This document shows, piece after piece, positions 18,806 to 30,152 of a DNA stretch of 64,000 nucleotides. Position 1 is the first letter of the stretch. Each line of letters starts with the position of its first letter. Below the pieces are notes generated by a model. The model saw only the letters and a program-made list of their open reading frames with translations, searched no databases and was not told the DNA's origin. Origin of the DNA: an uncultured Ramlibacter sp. (GTDB lineage Bacteria; Pseudomonadota; Gammaproteobacteria; Burkholderiales; Burkholderiaceae_C); the NCBI RefSeq assembly GCF_936925435.1, contig NZ_CAKZHQ010000002.1:310001-374000 (forward strand), given 5' to 3'. The position numbers and the translations under genes were made by a program.

Positions 18806-21625
18806 ATGCCGCCGACCCCGCCATCGCCCGCCGTTTCCCCCTCCCGCCGTGCCCGCGACAACGAACGCCCCCTGCTGGAGGACATCCGCCAGCTGGGCCG
18901 CATCCTGGGCGACGTGATCCGCGAGCAGGAAGGCATTGAAGCCTATGAGCTGGTCGAGCGCATCCGCAAGCTGTCGGTGGCCTTCCGGCGCGACGCCGAC
19001 CACGAGGCCGACAAGGCGCTCAAGCAGCTTCTGAAGTCGCTCTCGAGCGACCAGGCCGTCAGCGTGATCCGCGCCTTCACCTACTTCAGCCACCTGGCCA
19101 ACCTGGCCGAGGACAGGCACCACATCCGCCGCCGCGCGGTGCACGAGCGCGCCGGCGACACCCAGGAAGGCAGCATCGAGGTGGCGCTGGCGCGGCTGCG
19201 CTGGGCCGGCATCGGCGCGCGCGCCGTCTCGCAGTCGCTGGCCCACAGCTTCGTCTCACCGGTGCTCACAGCCCATCCCACGGAAGTGCAGCGCAAGAGC
19301 ATCCTGGATGCCGAGCGCGACATCGCCAAGCTGCTGACCGAGCGCGACGAGATCAAGACCCGCGCCCAGCCCAAGGACGCGCTGGCGCCGCGCGAGCTGG
19401 CCGCCAACGAGGCGCAAATCCGCGCCCGCGTGATGCAGCTGTGGCAGACCCGCTTGTTGCGCACCTCCAAGCTCACCGTGGCCGACGAGGTCGAGAACGC
19501 CCTGTCCTACTACGAGGCCACCTTCCTGCGCGAGATCCCCAAACTCTACGCCGAGCTGGAGCGCGAGCTGGGCCAGTGGCCGGTGGCGAGCTTCCTGCGC
19601 ATGGGCCAGTGGATAGGCGGCGACCGCGACGGCAATCCCAACGTCACAGCGCAGACGCTGGAGCATGCCCTGCGCCGGCAATGCGAGGTGGCACTGCGCC
19701 ACTATCTGACCGAGGTGCATCTGCTGGGCAGCGAGCTGTCGCTGTCGGCCCTGCTGGTGGGCGTGGAGCCGGCCATGCAGGCCCTGGCCGAGCGCTCGCC
19801 CGACACCAACGAGCACCGCCAGGACGAGCCCTACCGGCGCGCCCTGACCGGCATGTACGCGCGGCTGGCGGCCAGCCTCAAGCAGCTCACCGGCGGCGAG
19901 GCGGCGCGCCACGCGGTCGCGCCGCAGGACCCTTACACCAGCGCCGAGGAATTCCTGGCCGATCTGCGCACCATCCGCGACTCGCTGCTGGCCCGCCATG
20001 CAGGCGCGCTGGCGGCGCAGCGCCTGCACCCGCTGCTGCGTGCGGTGGAGGTGTTCGGCTTTCATCTGGCCACGCTGGACCTGCGGCAAAGCTCGGACAA
20101 GCACGAGGAGGTGGTGGCCGAGCTGCTGGCCACGGCGCGCATCGAGCCGCGCTACGGCAAGCTCACGGAGGCGCAGCGGCGCGAGCTGCTGGTCTCGCTG
20201 CTGTCGGACGCCCGGCCGCTGCGCGTGGTCGGCGCGCAGTACACCGAGCACACGCAGCGCGAGCTGGCCATCTTCGAGGCCGCCAGGCGCTCCCGCGAGC
20301 TGTATGGCGCCCAGGCCATCCGCCACTACATCATCAGCCACACCGAGACCGTGAGCGACCTGCTGGAGGTGCTGCTACTGCAAAAGGAAGTGGGCCTGAT
20401 GCACGGCACGCTGGACAGCAAAACCAGCGCCGACCTGATCGTGGTGCCGCTGTTCGAGACCATCGAGGATCTGCGCAACGCCGCGCCCATCATGCGCGAG
20501 TTCTATGCCCTGCCGGGCATCGCGCAGCTGGTGCAGCGTTCGGGCGCCGAGCAGGACATCATGCTGGGCTACAGCGACAGCAACAAGGACGGCGGCATCT
20601 TCACCAGCAACTGGGAGCTGTACCGCGCCGAGATCGCCCTGGTGGAGCTGTTCGACCAGTTGGCCAATTCGCACAACATCCAGCTGCGCATGTTCCACGG
20701 CCGTGGCGGCACCGTCGGCCGCGGCGGCGGCCCCAGCTACCAGGCCATCCTGGCCCAGCCGCCCGGCACGGTGCGCGGCCAGATCCGCCTGACCGAGCAG
20801 GGCGAGGTGATCGGCTCCAAGTACGCCAACCCGGAGATCGGCCGGCGCAACCTCGAGACCCTCGTGGCCGCCACGCTGGAGGCCACGCTGCTGCAGCCGA
20901 CCAAGCCGGCGACCAAGGCCTTCCTGCAGGCGGCGCAAATCCTGTCGCAAGACAGCATGGCGGCCTACCGCGCCCTGGTCTATGAAACACCAGGCTTCAC
21001 CGACTACTTCTTCGGCGCCACACCCATCCGCGAGATAGCCGGACTGAACATCGGCTCGCGGCCGGCATCACGCAAGCCCTCGCAACGCATCGAGGACCTG
21101 CGCGCCATCCCCTGGAGCTTCAGCTGGGGCCAGTGCCGGCTCACCCTGCCGGGCTGGTACGGCTTCGGCACGGCGGTGCATCAGTTCCTGGACGGTCAGA
21201 GCGGGCAATCGCGCAAGGAAGGCCTGGCCCTGCTGCAGAAGATGGACCGGCAGTGGCCGTTCTTTCGCACCTTGCTGTCCAACATGGACATGGTGCTGGC
21301 CAAGAGCGACCTGGCCCTGGCCTCGCGCTATTCCGAGCTGGTCACCGACGTTCGCCTGCGCAAGCGGATCTTCGGCGCCATCGAGGCCGAATGGCACCGC
21401 ACGGCCGAGGCTCTGCAGTTGATCACGGGGCAAAAGCAGCGCCTGGCCGGCAACCTGGCCCTGCAGCGCTCGATCCGGCACCGCTTTCCCTACATCGACC
21501 CGCTGCACCACCTGCAGGTCGAACTGGTGCGCCGGCATCGCGCCGGCAAGGGCGACGAACGCGTGCAGCGCGGCATCCACATCTCGATCAACGGCATCGC
21601 CGCCGGGCTGCGCAATACCGGCTAA
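18806..21625 (+). CDS. ppc: phosphoenolpyruvate carboxylase
   Basis: Anaplerotic carboxylation of PEP to oxaloacetate. The 939-residue protein has catalytic His157 in [21 protein letters not shown], the [14 protein letters not shown] loop (from about 631) and the invariant C-terminal NTG. Length is normal. No clear Shine-Dalgarno sequence precedes the ATG. It is divergent from hemC, an arrangement I recall from other Burkholderiales. Confidence 0.98.
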   Translation: MPPTPPSPAVSPSRRARDNERPLLEDIRQLGRILGDVIREQEGIEAYELVERIRKLSVAFRRDADHEADKALKQLLKSLSSDQAVSVIRAFTYFSHLANLAEDRHHIRRRAVHERAGDTQEGSIEVALARLRWAGIGARAVSQSLAHSFVSPVLTAHPTEVQRKSILDAERDIAKLLTERDEIKTRAQPKDALAPRELAANEAQIRARVMQLWQTRLLRTSKLTVADEVENALSYYEATFLREIPKLYAELERELGQWPVASFLRMGQWIGGDRDGNPNVTAQTLEHALRRQCEVALRHYLTEVHLLGSELSLSALLVGVEPAMQALAERSPDTNEHRQDEPYRRALTGMYARLAASLKQLTGGEAARHAVAPQDPYTSAEEFLADLRTIRDSLLARHAGALAAQRLHPLLRAVEVFGFHLATLDLRQSSDKHEEVVAELLATARIEPRYGKLTEAQRRELLVSLLSDARPLRVVGAQYTEHTQRELAIFEAARRSRELYGAQAIRHYIISHTETVSDLLEVLLLQKEVGLMHGTLDSKTSADLIVVPLFETIEDLRNAAPIMREFYALPGIAQLVQRSGAEQDIMLGYSDSNKDGGIFTSNWELYRAEIALVELFDQLANSHNIQLRMFHGRGGTVGRGGGPSYQAILAQPPGTVRGQIRLTEQGEVIGSKYANPEIGRRNLETLVAATLEATLLQPTKPATKAFLQAAQILSQDSMAAYRALVYETPGFTDYFFGATPIREIAGLNIGSRPASRKPSQRIEDLRAIPWSFSWGQCRLTLPGWYGFGTAVHQFLDGQSGQSRKEGLALLQKMDRQWPFFRTLLSNMDMVLAKSDLALASRYSELVTDVRLRKRIFGAIEAEWHRTAEALQLITGQKQRLAGNLALQRSIRHRFPYIDPLHHLQVELVRRHRAGKGDERVQRGIHISINGIAAGLRNTG

Positions 21626-21742
21626 GTTTGTGGGATAGCTCCTACGGCGGCTGCGGCGCTGTCCGATACCGCTGCGCTTGGGTCCTCCCTACCATGGGGT
21701 TGCGACGTTTTCCTTCCCTCGTCCTCCCTCAGCTGGTATCCC

Positions 21743-21973
21743 ATGACCCACGCAAGCACACGGGCTGTGCGCCCCCTTGGCGCCATCAATGAACAGGTGT
21801 CCAGCGATTTCGATGCGCTGGCCTCCCACATGCAGGCCTGCTATCTGTCCCAGGGCCGCTTCTTCCAGCTGCGCTCGTCGCTGGAGTCGCTCCATGCCCT
21901 GGTCAGTCCGCGGCTGATCAGCACCGCGGCGCTGTTCACCGTGATCGGTCTGGGCCTGCTGGCCATCGCCTAG
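21743..21973 (+). CDS. small hypothetical membrane protein upstream of the glucan synthase
   Basis: 76-residue ORF of unknown function. The N-terminal 50 residues are polar and probably helical (NEQVSSDFDALASHMQACYL). The C-terminus is one hydrophobic segment (LISTAALFTVIGLGLLAIA) ending at the stop. It closes 7 bases before the GTG of the giant glucan synthase, suggesting translational coupling. No family is recognised. It could be a spurious ORF, but the charge pattern and spacing favour a real tail-anchored peptide. Confidence 0.5.
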   Translation: MTHASTRAVRPLGAINEQVSSDFDALASHMQACYLSQGRFFQLRSSLESLHALVSPRLISTAALFTVIGLGLLAIA

Positions 21974-21980
21974 GGCCAGG

Positions 21981-24900
21981 GTGAACACGGCGCTGATCGA
22001 AGGGCTCGAGGCGCTCACTCCCTACGCCCGCAGCATCCTGCTCGCCCGCAGCGACGGTGATGAGCCGCCGATCCGGGCCGAGCTGTTTGGCCTGCAGCGC
22101 TTCGAGGAGCACGGCCGCAGCCTGGCCCAGGCCCAGGCCGGACACGGCGATGGGGCAACGCCAACCGGCCCATCTTTCTTCCCGCGCGTTGACGAGAACA
22201 TCCGCGCCCTGCGCAGCGCCTACGACTACGTGGCACTGACCTCGCAAAGCGGCCACTACGTGACGCCGGCGGCCGAATGGCTGCTGGACAACTTCCACCT
22301 GGTCGAAGCCCAGCTGCAGCAGATCCGCGAAGGCGTGCCGCGCCGCTACTACGCCGACCTGCCCAAGCTGGCGGCACCGCCGCTGCTGGGCCTGCCGCGC
22401 ATCTACGGCATCGCCTGGGCCTACGTGGCGCACACCGACAGCGTGCTCGACGCCGAACTGCTCTCGGGCTTTCTCAACGCCTACCAAGAAGTCACCGAGC
22501 TGAACCTGTCGGAGCTGTGGGCCCTGCCCACCACGCTGCGCGTGGTGCTGCTGGAGAACCTGCGGCGCATGGCCGACAGCATCGCCCACAGCAAGGCCGC
22601 GCGCGAGGTCGCCCACGCGGTCTGGGACAGCGCCCACACCCTCAACGAGCAGGAACTCGATGCCCTGAGCGAGTTGATGCGCGAGCGCGGCCAGCAGCGC
22701 GCCTACCTGACCCAGTTGTGGCAACGCATGCCGACCGAGCGGCTGGACACCCAGCCGGCCCTGGTGCACTGGACCGAGCGCCATTGTTCCGACGGCCCGG
22801 CGCTGATGGTCGAGAGTCAGGGCGCGCAGGTGGCGGCCAACCTCACGGTCAGCAACATCATCACCACCTTGCGCCTGATCGGCCAGGTGGAATGGGCCAA
22901 GGTGCTCGAGCCCCTGTCGCCCTCGCTGCGGGTGCTGCACCAGCTGCCCAGCTTCGGCGGCGAGAGCGAGCTGACGCGTCGCCAGATCACCCATGCGATG
23001 GAGCGGGTGGCGCGGCGCAGCGGCAAGCCCGAGCGCGAGGTCGCCCAGGCTGTGGTCGCCGCCGCCGGCCAGGCCAGGGGCGAGGCCGGCCAGACCGCGG
23101 GCTACCACCTGATCGGGCCGGGCCGGCCCGCCGTCGAGGCGGCACTGGGCATGGCGCCGTCCTCGCAGGCGCGGCGCCGCAGCCTGCGGCTGGCCAGCTA
23201 CACCGGCACCATCGCGCTGGGCACGGCGGCGCTGCTGTGGTGGGCCTGGAGCGGTGTCCAGGGGCCGGGCTGGGCCCAGGCGCTGGCCCTGTTCCTGCTG
23301 GCCTGGCCCGCCTCCGAGGCCGTGGCCTCGCTGGTGCACAGGCTGATCGCCGAATCGCTGAAGATCCATTTCCTGCCCCGCATGGATTTCTCCGCCGGCA
23401 TCCCGGCGCGCCACCGCGTGCTGGTGGTCATCCCCACGCTGCTGACTTCGCCGGCGTCGACCCGGGCGCTGGCCGAACGCCTGTCGCTGCACTGGCTGGC
23501 CAACCGCGAGGCCCAGGCCCAGTTCGCTCTGCTGACCGACTGGGCCGACGCGCCGGCCCAAAGCCGGCCCGGCGATGCCGCCCTGCTCAAGGACGCCAGC
23601 GCGCAGATCGAGGCCTTGAACGCGCGCTTTCCGGCGGCGCCGGGGGAGGCGCCGCGCTTCCTGCTGCTGCACCGGCCGCGCAGCTGGTGCCAGACCCAGG
23701 GTGCCTGGCTGGGCTGGGAGCGCAAGCGCGGCAAGCTCGAACAGCTGGTGCGCTGGCTGGCCACCGGCCAGATGGAGGGCTTCCTGCCGCTGCCCGCGGA
23801 GCAGCGGCTGGCCCAGGGCATCCGCTATGTGGTCACGCTCGACAGCGACACCGGCCTGCCGCCGGGCACGCTGCGCGAACTGGTGGCAGTGGCCGCCCAT
23901 CCGCTCAATGCGCCGCAGCTCGATCCGGCCACGCGCCGCGTCACCAGCGGCTACGGCATCTTGCAGCCGCGCGTCGCCGCGCCGCTGCCACCGGCGGCCG
24001 AGCGTACGCCCTTCCAGGCGATGTTTGCCGGCCAGCTGGGCATAGAGCCCTACAGCAGCGGCGCCTCCGACGTCTACCAGGACCTGTTCGGCGCCGGCAG
24101 CTTCATGGGCAAGGGGCTGCTCAACGTGCAGGCGGTCTACGCGGCGCTGGACCAGCGCCTGCCCGGCGAAGCGGTGCTCAGCCACGACCTGCTCGAAGGC
24201 AGCATCGCGCGCTGCGGCTACGTCAGCGACATCGCCCTGCTGGAAGACCATCCCGGCCACGTCGGCGTGGCCAACACGCGGCTGCACCGCTGGACCCGCG
24301 GCGACTGGCAGCTGCTGCCGGTGCTGCGCCACGCCAGGCGCAACGGCATCGGCGGCGTGGACCGCTGGAAGATGGCCGACAACCTGCGCCGATCGCTGGT
24401 CCTGCCGGCGTCCCTCGCCCTGCTTGTGTGGGTGATCTTCAGCGCCGCCATGCCGCTGGCGGCCGCCTTCGGCATGGTGCTGGCCGCACTGCTGGCCGGC
24501 CCCCTGATGGGCGCCGTTGCCGGCCTGGTGCCCACGCGCCGCGGCATTGCCTGGGCACATTTTTTCCACGTCGGGCGGCTGCAGCTGGGCCTGACCCTGG
24601 CCGGTGCGGCCTGGCAGTTCAGCCAGCTGGCGGCGCAGGCCCTGCTGCAGTTGGACGCGGTGCTGCGCACGCTCTGGCGGCTGGCCGTGAGCCGGCGCGG
24701 CCTGCTGGAATGGACCACGGCGGCGCAGGCCCAGGCCAGCGCGCGCCATCAGCTGGGCGCCTTTGCCCGCCAGCATGCCGGCCTGTCGGCGGCCTGCGCC
24801 CTGCTGGCCGCGGCGGCCACGGCGGGCCCCCATCCCGTGACCGGGCCGCTGCTGCTGCTGCTGTGGGCAGCAGCACCGGTGACGGCCTGGTGGGCCAGCC

Positions 24901-27900
24901 GGCCGGCGCTGCCCAACCCGCTGCAGGAGTTGCGCAAGAAAGAGCAACGCTATTTGCTGGCGCTGGCGCGTGACACCTGGCGCTTCTTCGAGCACTGTGT
25001 CAGCGCGCAGGACAACCACCTGCCGCCCGACAACCTGCAGATGGTGCCCCAGCCCACCATCGCCCACCGCACCTCGCCCACCAACATCGGCCTGTACCTG
25101 CTGGCCGTGACCTGCGCGCGCGAGTTCGGCTGGATCAGCACCGGCGAGGTGGTCGAGCGCCTGGGCAAGACCCTGGACGCGGTCGACAAGCTGCCCAAGC
25201 ACCAGGGCCACCTGCTCAACTGGTACGACACGCGCACGCTCGAGGTGCTGCAGCCGGCCTATGTCTCCACCGTGGACAGCGGCAACCTGGCCGGGCTGCT
25301 GCTGGCGGTGGCCCAGGCCTGCCTGGAATTGGCCGAGCGCGGCGGCGACGCGCCGCAGGCGCAGCAGGCGCTGGCCGCCATCGCGGCGCGCTGCCAGGCG
25401 CTGCACGACGCGATGGATTTTCGCGGCCTGTACGATCCGCGCCGCCATCTGTTCCACATCGGCCTGCGGGTGGCCGAGCATGTGCTGGACCCCAGCTACT
25501 ACGACCTGCTGGCGTCGGAGTCGCGCCTGACCAGCTTCCTGGCCATCGCCAAGGGCGATGTGCCGCGCCGCCACTGGCAGGCTCTGGGCCGGCCCTTCCT
25601 GTCGGTGGGCGTCACGCCGGGCCTGAAGTCGTGGTCGGGCTCCATGTTCGAGTACCTGATGCCCTCGCTGCTGATGGCCGAGCCCGAGGGCGGCCTGTTG
25701 CATGAGGCGGCGCGCGCCGCGGTCGCTGAGCAGCAGGCCTTCGGCCTGGCCCAGCGTCTGCCCTGGGGCGTGTCCGAGTCGGCCTATTTCGCGCAGGACC
25801 ATTCGCTGGCCTACCAGTACTCGCCCTTTGGCGCGCCGCGGCTGGCACTGCGCCGCACGCCGCCGACCGACCGCGTGGTCGCACCCTACGCCACCATGCT
25901 GGCCACGCTGTTCGATCCGCGTGGTGCGGTCGCCAATCTGGAGCGGCTGCAGCTGCTGGGCGCGCGTGGCCAGTTCGGCCTGTACGAGGCGCTGGATTTC
26001 ACTGTCTCGCGCCAGCCGGGTGCCCAGCCCATGAGCGTGGTCGAGGCCTTCATGGCGCACCACCAGGGCATGTCGCTGGTGGCACTGTGCAACGTGCTGT
26101 GCGACAACGCGGCGCGCCGCTGGTTCAGCGCCGACCCGCTGGTGCGCGCGCACGAAGCGCTGCTGCACGAAAGCACGCCGCGCCAGATCGTCGAGAGCGC
26201 CGACCCGCGGCGCCCGCCCGCAGCGGGCAACGCCGCCCCGGTGCCGCTGTTCCACTCGCGTGACGTTGACCCGCGCGCTGCCGCGTGGCAGCCCACCCAG
26301 CTGCTGTCCAACGGCCGCTACGCGGTGGCGCTGCGGCCCAATGGCGCGGGCCTGAGCCGCTGGGGCCACCACCACGTCAGCCGCTGGCGCGACGACCTGC
26401 TGCGCGACGGCTACGGCACATTCTTCTACCTGCAACGCGAAGGCAAGCCGGTGGTCTCGCTCACCGCCAGCCCGGCGCCGGGCCTGCGCTGGCGCTACAC
26501 CACGCGCATGCTGGCCGACCGCGTGCAGTTCGACGCCCAGGGCGAGGGCATCGTCTCGGGCGTCACGGTGGTGGTCAGCCCGGAAGACGACACCGAGCTG
26601 CGCACCGTGACGCTGCACAACACCACCGACAGCGAGATCGTCTGCGAGCTGGTGTCTTGCTTCGAGGCCGTGCTGGCCGACCCGCGCGCCGACGAGGCGC
26701 ACCCGGCGTTTTCGAACCTGTTCGTGCAGACCCGCTGGCAGCCGCAGTGGCGCGCCCTGCTGCTGGCGCGCCGGCCGCGCCTGCACGGTGACCCGGTGGT
26801 CTGCGCCGCGCACTTCCTGGCCGAAGCCGATGCCGACGTCCTGTCCGTGGGCTGCATCGCCGACCGCCGACTGTTCCTGGGCCGTGCGCGCGCGGCCGCG
26901 CAACCGGCGCTGGGCACGCAGCAGGTGCAGGCCGACGGCACGGCCGTCAACGGGCTGGACCCGGTGGCCAGCCTGCGCGTCAGGCTGCGGCTGGCGCCTG
27001 GGGCAGTCGCCCGCCTGAGCTTCGCCACCGCCGCCGGCGACAGCGAGGAAGAACTGGCCACGCGCATCGACAAGTACCTGCAGCCCATGCACGTGGAGCG
27101 CGCCATGCGCATGGCCGCCACCCTGGCCCAGGTGCGGCTGCGCGACCTGGGCATCGGGCCGGAGGAAAACAGCGCGCTGCAGGACCTGACGACCGCGCTG
27201 ATGTACAGCGCGCCGCGCCAGCTGGCCGAGCGCACGCCGCTGGACCAGCGCCAGCTCTGGCGCTTCGGCATCTCGGGCGACAAGCCCATCGTGCTGGTGC
27301 GCATCCACTCCTCCAACGGCATGCCCCTGGTGCACGACCTCTTGCGTGCCCAGCCCTGGTGGAGCTTCGGCGGCCTGCCGATGGACGTGGTGGTCCTCAA
27401 CAGCGAGCCCAACTCCTACCTGATGCCGCTGCAGCGCGACATCCTGGCGCTGCGCGACCGGCTGATGCAGGCCACCCAGCACAGCTTCCCGCGCAGCGAC
27501 ATCGCCGGCTTTCACCTGCTGCGCGAGCAGGACATCTCGGTTTCCGAAAAGGCCGCGTTGACCGGCCTGGCGCGGGTGGTCTTCACCGCCGATGGCCGGC
27601 CGCTGGACCTGCAGGTGGCGGCGCTGTGCGAGCGCTGGGCCGTGGCGCGCGGCAGTTCGGTGCCGGCGCTGCCCGCGCTCGTGCCGGGAGCCGGGCCGCA
27701 GGCGCCGGTGGCCGGCGTCTTTCACCCGCCCAGCGGCGAGTTCCATTTCGAGCTCGCCGCCGGCCAGGCACCGGCACGGCCCTGGGTCAACGTCATCGCC
27801 AACCCCGACTTCGGCTTCCAGGTGTCGGAGGCGGGCAGCGGCTACACCTGGGCGGTCAACAGCCGTCTGCACCAGGTCACGCCCTGGTCGAACGACGTGG

Positions 27901-30143
27901 TGCGCGACCCGGCCAGTGAACACTGGCTGCTGCAGGACCGCGACAGCCGCGGCGTGCTGGCACTGGCGCCGGGCGTACTGGCCGCGCCAACCGCCCGCTA
28001 CCGGGTGCGCCATGGCCAGGGCTACAGCGTGTTCGAGTCGGCCAACACCGGCCTGCTACTGGAGACCACCTTCTTTGCCGATCGGGTCCAGGCCGCCAAG
28101 CTGGTGCAGATCAAGATTCGCAATGACGGGCCGGGCCGGCGTCAGCTGCGCGCGCTCGCGATGGCCGAATGGCAGCTGGGCGCGACCCGCGGCGAGCGCC
28201 GCACCCTGCACACCTGGAAGCAACCGCAAACGCCAGTGGTGCTGGCCCAGCAACGCGAAGGCCGGGCCGGCTTCGGCGGCAGCACCGCCTTCCTGGCCCT
28301 GGCGGGTGCTCCCGGCGCGCCAGCCGCGGTGCAATGGACCTGCGACCGCACCGAGTTCTTCGACAGCGCCGGCCAGCTGGTCCTGCCCGATGTCCTGGGC
28401 CAGCGTGGCGGCGCCTCGCTCGACCCCTGTGGCGCGCTGGCCGCCGACTTCAGCCTGGAGCCCGGCGCCAGCATCACCCTGGTCTTCATACTGGGCCATG
28501 CTGGCAGCGCCGAGGCGGCGCAGCAGATGGCCGCGCAGTGGTTGCAGCGCGATGCTGGTGCGGCCTTGCAGGAGGTGCGGCAGTGGTGGGACGAGCTGCT
28601 GGGCCAGGTGCAGGTGCGCACGCCCGACGGCCTGTTCGACGCCCTGGTCAACCGCTGGCTGCTGTACCAGACCGTGGCCTGCCGCCTGTGGTCCAAGGCC
28701 GGCTTCTACCAGGCCGGCGGCGCCTTCGGTTTCCGCGACCAGCTGCAGGACGCGATGGCCCTGGTGCTGGCCGACCCGCAACGGCTGCGCGAGCAGATCC
28801 TGCTCAACGCCTCGCGCCAGTTCCCCGAGGGCGACGTCCAGCACTGGTGGCATGCGCCCGGCGGTGAAGGTGTGCGCACCCATTTCTCCGACGACCTGCT
28901 GTGGCTGCCCTATGCCTGCGCCTGGTACGTCGAGGTGACCGGCGACGCCGGCGTGCTCGACCAGCCGGTGGCCTTCATCGACGGCCCGCAGATCCCGCCG
29001 GGTGCGGAGGACGCCTACTACCCGCCGCAGGTCTCGGAGCTGTCCGCCCCGCTCTATGAGCATTGCGCGCGCAGCATCGACCGCAGCCTGCCGGTGGGCG
29101 AACACGGCCTGCCCCTGATGGGAACCGGCGACTGGAACGACGGCATGAACCGCGTCGGCCACCTGGGCCGCGGCGAGTCGGTCTGGCTGGCCTGGTTCCT
29201 GTGCAGCGTGGTCGAGCGCTTCGCGCCACTGGCCCAGGCGCGCGGCGACAAGGAACGCGCTGCGCGCTGGCTGCAGGCCCGCGAAGGCTGGATCGCCGCG
29301 TTGCACACAGCCGGCTGGGACGGCCAGTGGTTCCGCCGCGCCTTCTTCGACAACGGCGCGCCACTGGGTTCGCAATACAACGAGGAATGCCGCATCGACC
29401 TGATCGCCCAGGCCTGGTCTGTGCTGTCCGGCGCTTCGACGCCGGCCTACACCGGCCCGGCGATGGACTCGCTGCGCCGGCAACTGATCGACCGCAGCGC
29501 CGGCCTGCTGCGCCTGCTGCACCCGCCGCTGCAGGACTCGCCCAACAGCCCGGGCTACATCCAGGCCTATCCGAGCGGCGTGCGCGAGAACGGCGGCCAG
29601 TATTCGCATGGCGCCGTCTGGGCCATGATGGCCCAGGCCCTGAGCGGCGACACCGAGGGCGCCTGGAAAAGCTTCCAGTCGCTCAGCCCGGCGCATCGCA
29701 GCCAGAACCCGGAACGCGCCGCCGCCTACGAGCTGGAGCCCTACGTGATGGCCGGCGACATCTACACCGCGCCGCCCTATGCCGGCCGCGGCGGCTGGAG
29801 CTGGTACACCGGCTCGGCTGCCTGGCTGTACCGGGCCGCGCTGGAGACCCTGCTGGGTCTGGCGGTGCGGCCGGGCCGGCTGTCGCTGTCGCCGCGCCTG
29901 CCGGCGCACTGGCCCTCGGTGGAGTTGCGGCTCAAGCTGCAAGGCCAGGACATCACGCTGCACTGGCAGCGCGACGACCATCCCGACACGCTGATCGAGC
30001 CGCACTGCGTGCTGCGCTGGGGCGAATGGGTGGACCTGGCCAGCCTGCCGCCGCAGGCCGTGCTGCTGGTGGTCGGCGAGGCGCCCCCGGTCACCGCGCC
30101 CACGCAGGCGACAGCTGAGGAAGCCGCCGACAGCCTGCGCTGA
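21981..30143 (+). CDS. ndvB: cyclic beta-1,2-glucan synthase (NdvB/ChvB family)
   Basis: Giant inner-membrane enzyme (2720 residues, close to the ~2800 of NdvB/ChvB) expected to polymerise UDP-glucose and cyclise the chain into periplasmic beta-1,2-glucan. Order: N-terminal region 1-400; membrane segments about 400-455; GT84 glycosyltransferase about 475-800 with Asp621/Asp623 in TLDSDTGLPPGT, GAGSFMGKGL and RWTRGDWQLLPVL; more membrane segments about 805-980; glucoamylase-like domain about 1030-1400 (SPTNIGLYLL, AHHQGMSLVAL); and GH94 phosphorylase-like region about 1440-2700 with Asp2387 in GTGDWNDGMN. It starts at GTG with AGGGCCAGG upstream, and converges on terC with a 9-base gap. Confidence 0.93.
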   Translation: MNTALIEGLEALTPYARSILLARSDGDEPPIRAELFGLQRFEEHGRSLAQAQAGHGDGATPTGPSFFPRVDENIRALRSAYDYVALTSQSGHYVTPAAEWLLDNFHLVEAQLQQIREGVPRRYYADLPKLAAPPLLGLPRIYGIAWAYVAHTDSVLDAELLSGFLNAYQEVTELNLSELWALPTTLRVVLLENLRRMADSIAHSKAAREVAHAVWDSAHTLNEQELDALSELMRERGQQRAYLTQLWQRMPTERLDTQPALVHWTERHCSDGPALMVESQGAQVAANLTVSNIITTLRLIGQVEWAKVLEPLSPSLRVLHQLPSFGGESELTRRQITHAMERVARRSGKPEREVAQAVVAAAGQARGEAGQTAGYHLIGPGRPAVEAALGMAPSSQARRRSLRLASYTGTIALGTAALLWWAWSGVQGPGWAQALALFLLAWPASEAVASLVHRLIAESLKIHFLPRMDFSAGIPARHRVLVVIPTLLTSPASTRALAERLSLHWLANREAQAQFALLTDWADAPAQSRPGDAALLKDASAQIEALNARFPAAPGEAPRFLLLHRPRSWCQTQGAWLGWERKRGKLEQLVRWLATGQMEGFLPLPAEQRLAQGIRYVVTLDSDTGLPPGTLRELVAVAAHPLNAPQLDPATRRVTSGYGILQPRVAAPLPPAAERTPFQAMFAGQLGIEPYSSGASDVYQDLFGAGSFMGKGLLNVQAVYAALDQRLPGEAVLSHDLLEGSIARCGYVSDIALLEDHPGHVGVANTRLHRWTRGDWQLLPVLRHARRNGIGGVDRWKMADNLRRSLVLPASLALLVWVIFSAAMPLAAAFGMVLAALLAGPLMGAVAGLVPTRRGIAWAHFFHVGRLQLGLTLAGAAWQFSQLAAQALLQLDAVLRTLWRLAVSRRGLLEWTTAAQAQASARHQLGAFARQHAGLSAACALLAAAATAGPHPVTGPLLLLLWAAAPVTAWWASRPALPNPLQELRKKEQRYLLALARDTWRFFEHCVSAQDNHLPPDNLQMVPQPTIAHRTSPTNIGLYLLAVTCAREFGWISTGEVVERLGKTLDAVDKLPKHQGHLLNWYDTRTLEVLQPAYVSTVDSGNLAGLLLAVAQACLELAERGGDAPQAQQALAAIAARCQALHDAMDFRGLYDPRRHLFHIGLRVAEHVLDPSYYDLLASESRLTSFLAIAKGDVPRRHWQALGRPFLSVGVTPGLKSWSGSMFEYLMPSLLMAEPEGGLLHEAARAAVAEQQAFGLAQRLPWGVSESAYFAQDHSLAYQYSPFGAPRLALRRTPPTDRVVAPYATMLATLFDPRGAVANLERLQLLGARGQFGLYEALDFTVSRQPGAQPMSVVEAFMAHHQGMSLVALCNVLCDNAARRWFSADPLVRAHEALLHESTPRQIVESADPRRPPAAGNAAPVPLFHSRDVDPRAAAWQPTQLLSNGRYAVALRPNGAGLSRWGHHHVSRWRDDLLRDGYGTFFYLQREGKPVVSLTASPAPGLRWRYTTRMLADRVQFDAQGEGIVSGVTVVVSPEDDTELRTVTLHNTTDSEIVCELVSCFEAVLADPRADEAHPAFSNLFVQTRWQPQWRALLLARRPRLHGDPVVCAAHFLAEADADVLSVGCIADRRLFLGRARAAAQPALGTQQVQADGTAVNGLDPVASLRVRLRLAPGAVARLSFATAAGDSEEELATRIDKYLQPMHVERAMRMAATLAQVRLRDLGIGPEENSALQDLTTALMYSAPRQLAERTPLDQRQLWRFGISGDKPIVLVRIHSSNGMPLVHDLLRAQPWWSFGGLPMDVVVLNSEPNSYLMPLQRDILALRDRLMQATQHSFPRSDIAGFHLLREQDISVSEKAALTGLARVVFTADGRPLDLQVAALCERWAVARGSSVPALPALVPGAGPQAPVAGVFHPPSGEFHFELAAGQAPARPWVNVIANPDFGFQVSEAGSGYTWAVNSRLHQVTPWSNDVVRDPASEHWLLQDRDSRGVLALAPGVLAAPTARYRVRHGQGYSVFESANTGLLLETTFFADRVQAAKLVQIKIRNDGPGRRQLRALAMAEWQLGATRGERRTLHTWKQPQTPVVLAQQREGRAGFGGSTAFLALAGAPGAPAAVQWTCDRTEFFDSAGQLVLPDVLGQRGGASLDPCGALAADFSLEPGASITLVFILGHAGSAEAAQQMAAQWLQRDAGAALQEVRQWWDELLGQVQVRTPDGLFDALVNRWLLYQTVACRLWSKAGFYQAGGAFGFRDQLQDAMALVLADPQRLREQILLNASRQFPEGDVQHWWHAPGGEGVRTHFSDDLLWLPYACAWYVEVTGDAGVLDQPVAFIDGPQIPPGAEDAYYPPQVSELSAPLYEHCARSIDRSLPVGEHGLPLMGTGDWNDGMNRVGHLGRGESVWLAWFLCSVVERFAPLAQARGDKERAARWLQAREGWIAALHTAGWDGQWFRRAFFDNGAPLGSQYNEECRIDLIAQAWSVLSGASTPAYTGPAMDSLRRQLIDRSAGLLRLLHPPLQDSPNSPGYIQAYPSGVRENGGQYSHGAVWAMMAQALSGDTEGAWKSFQSLSPAHRSQNPERAAAYELEPYVMAGDIYTAPPYAGRGGWSWYTGSAAWLYRAALETLLGLAVRPGRLSLSPRLPAHWPSVELRLKLQGQDITLHWQRDDHPDTLIEPHCVLRWGEWVDLASLPPQAVLLVVGEAPPVTAPTQATAEEAADSLR

Positions 30144-30152
30144 GCGGCAGGC

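Noticed and set aside
21936..28013. 2025-codon open frame on the minus strand opposite the glucan synthase
   Set aside because: Low-complexity His/Gln/Gly/Arg translation with no family motif; it is the stop-poor complement of a GC-rich gene with clear domains on the plus strand.
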